Positions 57,957 to 64,000 of a stretch of 64,000 bases of DNA are shown one piece after another. This DNA is from Bacillota bacterium. Lineage in GTDB: Bacteria > Bacillota > Clostridia > Oscillospirales > Acutalibacteraceae. A program made the position numbers and the translations under genes. The notes under the pieces are model-generated. The model had not been told where the DNA came from and did not search any database. It saw only the letters and a list, made by a program, of their open reading frames with translations. The DNA lies in contig JAEWYE010000073.1 of the NCBI GenBank assembly GCA_023458755.1, positions 52,781-116,780 on the forward strand, given 5' to 3'. Every line of letters starts with the position of its first letter. Position 1 is the first letter of the stretch.

Positions 57957-60089
57957 TTATTTTTTTGAATCTTTTTTATTTGCGAATTCCATTTCAAAGT
58001 TTGGATAACCGTTTTTGATTGTCATATCGAAATAGGCGTCATAGGTACCAGAACCGTCTTTTTTCTTCATGCCGGTGACTAGGCACCGATGCTTTGGCGA
58101 TAGCAGACCTTTGGCGTTTGATTTTGTGATTGTTTTGCCTCTAACCGTAAAGTATTTGTTATCCTTCCACAAGGCGAATTTACAACCTTCTTTATATCCG
58201 CTGCAGCTGAACGCATTTTTATTCTCATAAACTGGTTTACCGCATAAAGGACATTTGCCGATTTCTTCACGTTCTGCTTGCTGTCGGTTTACGTGAGCTG
58301 ATGAATAGTCTGTCTGCAGGTGAACCATGAATGCCTGCAACACGGATTGTGCCATATCCTCGGCCGTGGCTTGACCGGACTTGATATCCTCCTGGATCGT
58401 CCACCACAAGGCTGTCATGTCTGCTTTTTTTATATCATCCGGAAGCAGGTTGTAAAACTCGCGGCCAAGCTGCGTGGAAATCAAATATTTTCCGTTGTCC
58501 TGGATATAGCCTCGCTTAATCAGCGTTTCTATGATTTTGTCACGAGTGGCCGGGGTGCCGATGCTCCCGTTTTCGCCTTTTTTGCCTTTATCCTTGTCTT
58601 TCAAAATCTGTTTGATTTTTGGATCATCCACATACTTTGAAATACTGGTCATATCCGTGATCAGCGTCGCCTGCGTGTACCGCTTTGGTGGGGCGGTCTG
58701 TTTTTCAATTATTTGACTATCCAGTAAGTTACAGGTGTATGTGCCGGCAGCCAGGTTACTGAGATTGCTTTTCTTCTTTTCCTCAGTTTTGTAGTATTTG
58801 GAGAATCCTTCGTTCAATATTTCGGTTGATTCCGCTTCCAAAGTTCCACCTGGCACTGGTTCAGCCATGTGAGTAATCAGCAGCTCCACAGGAGATAGAA
58901 ACTGAATTAAATAACGTTTCGCAATTTCCATATACACCAAACGAATATCACCATCGAGGCTGTTAATGTCAAAATCGCTGTCTGTCGGAATAATTGCATG
59001 ATGCGCCGTTACGTTTTCATCGTTGAAGCAATCCGATTTAATATTGTAATCCACCGGCATGTTCAGCTGCAGCTTATCAAGTATCTTACTGACCACACGA
59101 GGAGCTTCTGAAAAATGTTCTTCTTTCAGGTATTGGCAGTCGCTTCGGTTATATGTAATGGCTTTGTATTTATCCCTTAAAAGTTGAGTGATTTCCAGCG
59201 TTTTGCTTACCGAAATGTTGTATTTTTGGTTCATGTAGGCCTGCAGTTTAACCAGGTTAAAGGGGAGAGGCGGCTTTGAAAGCGCTTTTTTCTTTGTAAC
59301 TGTACCGGAGCCAGACGCCGGTAAGGTTGCTTGAACTTTTTCCAATACGGCTTTGTTCGTGATATACTTTTCGTCACCAATCAACTCTGCAGAAGGCTTG
59401 AAGGCTAATTCAAGTTTTTCTTGCTCTGCCTGGAGGCTCGCTGACAGCTCGTAATAATTCTGTTGGACATGATGTTCTATCTGATAATCCCGGTTAACTA
59501 CCAGGCCAAGTGTTGGTGTTTGAACGCGGCCGACAGACAAACCTTTCACATTTAAGGAAAGAGAAAAAAACCGGCTATAATTGATGCCAACAATCAGATC
59601 GGAAACAGCCCTGGCATAAGCAGCCTTTCCAATAGCCGTAAATTGGTTATTCGGCTGCAGCTGCCGAAAACTCTTTTGTATTTCCGCTGGTGTGTTGTCA
59701 TTTATAAGGACGCGGTAAACTGGCTTTGTGTTATGGCTGTATTCCAAAATTTCATCAATTAGGAATTGTCCTTCATCATCCGGATCACCGGCGTGGATAA
59801 TTTCATCAGCCTTCGGAATCAGGGCTTTAATTTGCTGCAGCCGGCTTTGTTTCCCTTCGCTGGGGACGAGCTGCCAATGGTCAAAGAAAATAGGCAAATC
59901 ATTCACATTCCAGTTTGCATACTTTTCATCATACTGTTCTGGCTGCTTAAGGTTCATTAAATGGCCAAAAGCCCAAATAACGGTGTATTCTCCATTTGAG
60001 ATTACACCGTTATGCTCCTGGCTGTTCAGTTGTAAGGCCTGGGCGATCGCGCGGCCGAGTTCTGGCTTTTCTGCGATAATCAGTTTCAT
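57957..60089 (-). CDS. topB: DNA topoisomerase III (type IA)
   Basis: 710 residues from ATG 60089 (MKLIIAEKPELGRAIAQALQ), with GAGGAGGTTCGAT upstream. The TOPRIM domain has E7 and the D-x-D-x-E set in AGDPDDEGQFLIDEIL. LSVGRVQTPTLGLVVNRD and the catalytic Y313 in ITYNRSDCQYL are present, and a C-terminal zinc finger reads CPLCGKPVYENKNAFSC. TopB homologues are standard parts of Firmicute conjugative elements, where they resolve DNA intermediates. Confidence 0.95.
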   Translation of the reverse strand: MKLIIAEKPELGRAIAQALQLNSQEHNGVISNGEYTVIWAFGHLMNLKQPEQYDEKYANWNVNDLPIFFDHWQLVPSEGKQSRLQQIKALIPKADEIIHAGDPDDEGQFLIDEILEYSHNTKPVYRVLINDNTPAEIQKSFRQLQPNNQFTAIGKAAYARAVSDLIVGINYSRFFSLSLNVKGLSVGRVQTPTLGLVVNRDYQIEHHVQQNYYELSASLQAEQEKLELAFKPSAELIGDEKYITNKAVLEKVQATLPASGSGTVTKKKALSKPPLPFNLVKLQAYMNQKYNISVSKTLEITQLLRDKYKAITYNRSDCQYLKEEHFSEAPRVVSKILDKLQLNMPVDYNIKSDCFNDENVTAHHAIIPTDSDFDINSLDGDIRLVYMEIAKRYLIQFLSPVELLITHMAEPVPGGTLEAESTEILNEGFSKYYKTEEKKKSNLSNLAAGTYTCNLLDSQIIEKQTAPPKRYTQATLITDMTSISKYVDDPKIKQILKDKDKGKKGENGSIGTPATRDKIIETLIKRGYIQDNGKYLISTQLGREFYNLLPDDIKKADMTALWWTIQEDIKSGQATAEDMAQSVLQAFMVHLQTDYSSAHVNRQQAEREEIGKCPLCGKPVYENKNAFSCSGYKEGCKFALWKDNKYFTVRGKTITKSNAKGLLSPKHRCLVTGMKKKDGSGTYDAYFDMTIKNGYPNFEMEFANKKDSKK

Positions 60090-60148
60090 ATCGAACCTCC
60101 TCAAAAATTAACTATTTAGATCAAGGGTTACCTTTGTTATTAATACTC

Positions 60149-60367
60149 TTATAATTTTTCTACTGATTTTAGCGTAACTCTTGTAAGCACCAAGTTAGTT
60201 GTTTTTCCACTATCTAATTCATTGACGCACATGTTTTCCATTGCTTCAAGTGTTGCAATATAGGTGAATCCATTAGGATTGTGTAATAATGCACCTATTA
60301 CATATTCACCATCCGCCATTCTCTGTGCTTTATATAGGCCAAAATGGCTTTCACCGTTGGCTTCCAT
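60149..60367 (-). CDS. Small hypothetical protein (72 aa)
   Basis: GGAGAAAAGCTAG precedes the ATG. It reads MEANGESHFGLYKAQRMADG, then VIGALLHNPNGFTYIATLEA and a C-terminal strand. No family recognised; it is a compact alpha/beta protein in the mobilisation operon, 60 bp upstream of topB. Confidence 0.6.
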   Translation of the reverse strand: MEANGESHFGLYKAQRMADGEYVIGALLHNPNGFTYIATLEAMENMCVNELDSGKTTNLVLTRVTLKSVEKL

Positions 60368-60386
60368 CTAGCTTTTCTCCTTTAAA

Positions 60387-60812
60387 TTAATATCCTTTCA
60401 TCACAAATTTAAGTATTTGCTGATTCATTAGAACCTTTCGTTGCTGCAGCGGTTGGTAAATTATTTTCCAGCGGCCGCCTTGCTCAACTCCAATCACGCC
60501 GATATAGTGTTTTTCTTTGAGATAGGATAAATATTTATCCTGAATAAGCTGCTCCTTCTCGGCCGGGATTACAATAAAACTCTTGCTTACAAACGGTAAG
60601 TTCGCTTCCGCTTGTGCAAGAGCCTTTTTTATATCCGACAGCTTGAATTCAAATGCACAGATCTGATATTCATCCTGGTATTTTTCGATTGTCAGAAGAT
60701 CGATCCCGCCGTCACGTGCATCGGATTCAAATTGGTATTTTACAATAGACTTTCGGTTTTTATAGAACTCCCAAAATTTGTTTTTAAGGTCTTTTTCATA
60801 AAGAAACTGCAA
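60387..60812 (-). CDS. PD-(D/E)XK nuclease-fold-like protein
   Basis: 141 residues from a TTG at 60812, 5 bp after the stop of the peptidase gene. The pattern RDGGIDLLTIEK (D38) and ICAFEFKLSD (E55, K57), followed by IKKALAQAEANL, is the PD-(D/E)XK arrangement of restriction-like nucleases: acidic residue, then E-x-K on the next strand, then the conserved Q helix. A basic C-terminus follows. It could process element DNA or act in defence. Catalysis is inferred from motif only. Confidence 0.65.
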   Translation of the reverse strand: MQFLYEKDLKNKFWEFYKNRKSIVKYQFESDARDGGIDLLTIEKYQDEYQICAFEFKLSDIKKALAQAEANLPFVSKSFIVIPAEKEQLIQDKYLSYLKEKHYIGVIGVEQGGRWKIIYQPLQQRKVLMNQQILKFVMKGY

Positions 60813-60817
60813 TCATA

Positions 60818-61882
60818 TCACTTCTTTGCTAGTTTTTGAGGATCCTTGCTTAAATAGGTCATGGGATCAACAGCCTTATCGCTTACACGTATTTCAAAAT
60901 GACAATGGTTTCCGGTGGAGTCTCCGGTGCTGCCGACATCCGCTACAACCTGCCCTTTTTTTACTGTTTGCCCAACTTTTACCCGAATTGTGCTGCAGTG
61001 AGCATACATGGAAATTAAGGCGGGGGAGTGTCGAACGATAACCAGGTTACCGTAACCGCCATACGGAGCTGAGCCGAATTGAGCATATATTACGGTGCCG
61101 TTATCACACGCTTGGATTGGTGTACCGTAAGCTGCGGCAAAATCAACGCCTGCGTGTAATTTATATTCGCCGGTAGTCGGATCGCTTCGGTATCCAAAGG
61201 ACGATGTAATTGTATAGTTTCTTGAAATGGGATATCCAAATGTTCCGGTGCCGCTGTTCTGCCCAGATATGTAATATTGCAGAACATGTTCTACATAATC
61301 GGTGTCACCATAGCCTGTCCAACCTAATTGCTGCGCTTTCATTTTTGAAAAATCAATAGCGTTTTGTTTTGAATAACCACCCTTGGCCGAAGCCCACGAT
61401 ATGTAACCGCCGCCGAAATTGTACCCCTGCAGCGCAAGACTGATTCCCTGAATGTCATCTGGAGATTTACACATTGCTGCTTTCAGACAGCTTGCAATGT
61501 ATTGGACACCGACCTGAACCGAATATTCCGGTTTGGTTATCGCTCCCGGCTTCTGTGGGTAATTCATATTATACGGACACTCGGAGCACTGCATCGGATC
61601 AGTTCCATTCCCTCCGGATTCCTGCTGCATGACGGCCAACACCAGCATGGTATAATCCTTTATTTGATATTGTTCACAGTATCCGCTTACGAGCGATTCA
61701 TATTTCAATACATTATCGGACAACTGTCCAGTACCGCTAATATTATTATTTTGATTGCTGCCGGCTATGGCGCTCATGACTGCAGATATTAGAACGGCCG
61801 CTGCAACCATTAACAAGAAGGGGAAGGAAGTAAGTAACGATCCCAGGATAATAAAAATTCTTTTGATTATTTTTCTTTTCAA
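60818..61882 (-). CDS. Conjugation cell-wall hydrolase: lysozyme-like plus M23 peptidase
   Basis: 354 residues starting at a TTG (61882). An N-terminal membrane anchor (IIKRIFIILGSLLTSFPFLL) precedes a CwlT/lytic-transglycosylase-like domain at about 60-190 (LAVMQQESGGNGTDPMQCSE, with the catalytic Glu in QQESG, and LQGYNFGGGYISWA). The C-terminal LytM/M23 domain at about 225-345 has YKLHAGVDFAAAYGTPIQA and the zinc motif GNHCHFEIR. Such bifunctional enzymes (VirB1/TcpG type) open the wall for a type IV secretion channel, so the element probably carries conjugation genes to the right. Confidence 0.9.
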   Translation of the reverse strand: MKRKIIKRIFIILGSLLTSFPFLLMVAAAVLISAVMSAIAGSNQNNNISGTGQLSDNVLKYESLVSGYCEQYQIKDYTMLVLAVMQQESGGNGTDPMQCSECPYNMNYPQKPGAITKPEYSVQVGVQYIASCLKAAMCKSPDDIQGISLALQGYNFGGGYISWASAKGGYSKQNAIDFSKMKAQQLGWTGYGDTDYVEHVLQYYISGQNSGTGTFGYPISRNYTITSSFGYRSDPTTGEYKLHAGVDFAAAYGTPIQACDNGTVIYAQFGSAPYGGYGNLVIVRHSPALISMYAHCSTIRVKVGQTVKKGQVVADVGSTGDSTGNHCHFEIRVSDKAVDPMTYLSKDPQKLAKK

Positions 61883-61894
61883 TTTATCACCGCC

Positions 61895-63169
61895 CTACAA
61901 TTCATTTTCCTGCTCGGCCTGCTGAATATCTTGCTGCAGCTTTTCATGTTCCCTTTGATTTTTTACAGAGTTAAAATCCTTTTTGAGGGACTTTTTTAAT
62001 TGATATACGGCATCTGATCGCCGCTGGGTATGAGAATATTTATCCCGCAGTTTTTGTTTTGCGCTTGCGGAGCTTTTCGGAATGGAGAGTTCAGAACGCA
62101 ACAGCTTGTCATATTGCCGTAACTCGGTAAGTACGGTATTACCCATCCTGGTATAAAGATCATTGAGTTTGTTCTCGGCGTAATGTTCGTACATTTTTTG
62201 AGAACCCTCGCCGTAAGCGGTTCTCAAAAACTCTTGTTCATCCTGCAGCTTTTGTTGCAATTTCTGAAAATCTTCTTTATGGTACAGGTTAATATACATT
62301 TTGGTAAAGTCATCAATAGCGGGACGAATGTCATGCAGCGCATTCATGTTATAAAACCAAAGCCGTTCATCCCGGGGCAGCTTGAAATAAAGATTCAAGA
62401 ACGCACCTTTCAGCATTCTGTCTTGGTAAGATAAATTACCGCGCTTGTCAGAAACGATGTTTTTTCGAATGATATCATTTATTTCTTTTAACTGTTCCGA
62501 ACGATCAACAATGTTGTTTACAACTTTAGATTTCATTTTAAGTAATGTGCCTGGTTTCAACCCGCCCTTGAACTGATTGACCGTTTCTTTGTCACCATTT
62601 TTATTTGTAACCGTATAATCTTTCTTTTCCCTCGTCGGTGTCGGTTCCACGACCGCAATATGAACATGAATATTATCCGTGTTATAGTGAATGGAGGCAC
62701 TCCAAACAGCGGAGGCCTCCATTCCTTCATTCTTTAACATTTCCTTCATAGCAAGCCGGGTAATATCCCTTATTTTATATTCATCCAGCATTCTTGTTTT
62801 GCTATTGTAAATACCATGCTGCTCTAAGAAACGGTTATCAAAACTGAGTACGTTCTGCCACATGGGGCTATCCGCAGCTTGAGCTTTCCGGAACTGTTTT
62901 TTTAGAACTTCCTTTTCTCCCGGATTCAGCCTGTCCTTGGTTTCAGTAAATAGGGCAGAGGTGCGTTCGGATTTTACATTAAATCCGAGTTTCTGATTTT
63001 GCTTTTCTGGATTGTCCATATAATCATCCACATAAGCGGAATAGGATTTGAACGCACTGTTTCGAACGGCTTCATCACGATCAATGTAATTAATATAACT
63101 GTCAAACTTTTTACTGGAAAAAACAAACCGGCTTTTTAAAATAACGCCGACAATTTTATCGTTTGCCAT
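61895..63169 (-). CDS. Relaxase, MobP-like (HUH family)
   Basis: 424 residues. The start region VILKSRFVFSSKKFDSYINY followed by IDRDEA is characteristic of Firmicute MobP2-type relaxases. The HUH metal-binding motif is SIHYNTDNIHVHIAVVEP (H161, H168, H170), and the nicking Tyr is probably among Y26, Y29 and Y43. The C-terminal part is a charged coiled coil. It nicks oriT and pilots the strand into a recipient. GAGGTTATATTGA precedes the ATG. Confidence 0.9.
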   Translation of the reverse strand: MANDKIVGVILKSRFVFSSKKFDSYINYIDRDEAVRNSAFKSYSAYVDDYMDNPEKQNQKLGFNVKSERTSALFTETKDRLNPGEKEVLKKQFRKAQAADSPMWQNVLSFDNRFLEQHGIYNSKTRMLDEYKIRDITRLAMKEMLKNEGMEASAVWSASIHYNTDNIHVHIAVVEPTPTREKKDYTVTNKNGDKETVNQFKGGLKPGTLLKMKSKVVNNIVDRSEQLKEINDIIRKNIVSDKRGNLSYQDRMLKGAFLNLYFKLPRDERLWFYNMNALHDIRPAIDDFTKMYINLYHKEDFQKLQQKLQDEQEFLRTAYGEGSQKMYEHYAENKLNDLYTRMGNTVLTELRQYDKLLRSELSIPKSSASAKQKLRDKYSHTQRRSDAVYQLKKSLKKDFNSVKNQREHEKLQQDIQQAEQENEL

Positions 63170-63186
63170 TCAATATAACCTCGCTA

Positions 63187-63627
63187 CTATGAGAAATCAT
63201 CATCTGTAAAAATTGGCGGTGATGTTTCCGTCTTCTCTTTATCAATTCTCCGTTGCCGATAATTTGAAATTCTATCTTTTACGATTTGTCTTGCCTTTAG
63301 GAGCTGCTCCGTGTCTTTATCAATCAACGACTTATAACCGGAATACGAGAGCAATGAATTTAACAGCAATAAGATGACTTCACTGTTACGATCGGCATTG
63401 TTCGAACCGAGCCGGATTCTGGTAAGCGTATCCTTGAGTTCTTCCGCAACTTGCTTGGCCAGTGCATCCACCAAAACTTTTGTAGCGGAAACATCATTGC
63501 GGTGTTTGTGTTCTTCGATGACTGCGGTAAGAGCAGCAGCTAAAGAACTCGAATGATTTTCATCTTTGTACGCTTTCAAATAATCGATTATGGATTCGTC
63601 TAACAAAAATTCTTTTCGATGTTTCAT
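63187..63627 (-). CDS. Relaxosome-type accessory protein, unknown
   Basis: 146 residues, mostly alpha-helical and charged, starting MKHRKEFLLDESIIDYLKAY and ending DKEKTETSPPIFTDDDFS. The ATG overlaps the TGA of the 80-residue gene (ATGA). By position between a ribbon-helix-helix-like protein and the relaxase it is probably a mobilisation accessory (MobC-like role). No motif proves this. Confidence 0.6.
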   Translation of the reverse strand: MKHRKEFLLDESIIDYLKAYKDENHSSSLAAALTAVIEEHKHRNDVSATKVLVDALAKQVAEELKDTLTRIRLGSNNADRNSEVILLLLNSLLSYSGYKSLIDKDTEQLLKARQIVKDRISNYRQRRIDKEKTETSPPIFTDDDFS

Positions 63628-63866
63628 TCCTGATCACCCACGACATTTAAAATGTCCTGCATGACTTTTGTATTGTTATCAATTACGGTCATGCACTTTT
63701 GAATAAAGGACTGATACCTTTCTTCAAAGTCTTTGAATTCCTCCAAAGCGGCATAATTTTGAATGAGGTTGGCAACAAAAGTGCTTCGGGAAATTCCTTG
63801 ATTCGCTGCAAGCTCATCAATTTTTTTTACAGCGACAGGGTCTACGCCGCGAGATTTTATTTCCAT
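63624..63866 (-). CDS. Ribbon-helix-helix-like small protein
   Basis: 80 residues; AAGGAGTAATTAAAA precedes the ATG. SRGVDPVAVKKIDELAANQG followed by ISRSTFVANLIQNYA is the strand-helix-helix pattern of CopG/MetJ-type DNA-binding proteins. A helical C-terminus follows. It probably binds the oriT region directly upstream and regulates the operon. Confidence 0.72.
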   Translation of the reverse strand: MEIKSRGVDPVAVKKIDELAANQGISRSTFVANLIQNYAALEEFKDFEERYQSFIQKCMTVIDNNTKVMQDILNVVGDQE

Positions 63867-64000
63867 TTTTAATTACTCCTTGTATTATAGAGTAGTAGTT
63901 ATTAAAGCCCCTCTCCAAGGGCTGTGCTACACTGTAAAGGATGCTGTGGATTGGTTAATCACTCCTACCACCAGATGGTTTCAGAAAGGTTCCAACCACA
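63867..64000 (-). other. Upstream region of the mobilisation operon, candidate oriT
   Basis: Non-coding up to the window edge. It has short inverted repeats: AGCCC with GGGCT at 63905-63924, and GGTTGGAACC-like and AACCATCTGGTGG-like dyads near 63965-63998. Small relaxosome genes start immediately downstream, the usual setting of an oriT, but no nick motif is recognised. Confidence 0.35.

Noticed and set aside
46000..64000. Direct repeat of the tRNA-Arg 3' end marking the other end of the island
   Set aside because: No copy of the T-arm/acceptor sequence was seen in the rest of the window; it is probably outside.

Overview
The window looks like a chromosomal segment of a low-to-mid GC Firmicute of class Clostridia, probably the Oscillospiraceae/Ruminococcaceae side. 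The signs are GGAGG ribosome binding sites, TTGACA/TATAAT promoters, a T-box in front of hisS, a TPP riboswitch in front of thiT, DUF4321, DUF975 and rubrerythrin genes, and a Clostridia-type mobile island. The genus is inference.

Layout. 1-6470 is the end of a surface-polysaccharide cluster on the minus strand (partial flippase, three glycosyltransferases, a Wzy-like polymerase). 6883-13261 holds a DUF975 membrane protein, the branched-chain amino acid operon ilvB-ilvN-ilvC led by a coupled 40-codon ORF, a VTT-family membrane protein and an amidohydrolase. 13324-24857 holds ychF, tex, an acyltransferase-like membrane protein, a hotdog thioesterase, a HAD phosphatase, riboswitch-controlled thiT, a LytTR two-component pair, rubrerythrin, an HxlR regulator, a CBS protein and a BASS transporter. 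25011-25354 encodes two overlapping tiny membrane proteins. 25412-40929 is a long minus-strand housekeeping block: aspS, a serine hydrolase, T-box-hisS, mgsA, minD, the elongasome genes (PBP2, mreD, mreC, mreB), maf, DUF4321, dut, DUF554, a U32 peptidase and zapA. 41421-45772 is a plus-strand alpha-glucan pair (glgP and a GH13 enzyme), followed by tRNA-Arg(ACG).

From the tRNA to the right edge (about 46.0-64.0 kb) the content changes to an integrated mobile element. The tRNA-proximal part is AT-rich cargo: a roughly 480-nt structured RNA with its own promoter and terminator, a DUF2971 protein, uncharacterised proteins, a LexA-controlled dinB/SRAP cassette, a cold-shock-domain/ATPase fusion and a tyrosine integrase. 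Next comes a complete type III (protein-RNA) toxin-antitoxin locus of the CptIN/ToxIN kind: promoter, two 46-nt tandem repeats, a hairpin terminator, then the toxin gene. The right part is a mobilisation/conjugation module: a winged-helix protein, topoisomerase III, a nuclease-fold protein, a lysozyme-like/M23 cell-wall hydrolase, a MobP-like relaxase and two relaxosome-type small proteins. No second att site is visible, so the element probably continues to the right.

The most noteworthy items are the type III toxin-antitoxin locus, the structured RNA beside the tRNA, the CSD-ATPase fusion and two-gene membrane system that share a duplicated promoter element, a 4-copy hairpin terminator family confined to the island, and the coupled leader ORF of the ilv operon.
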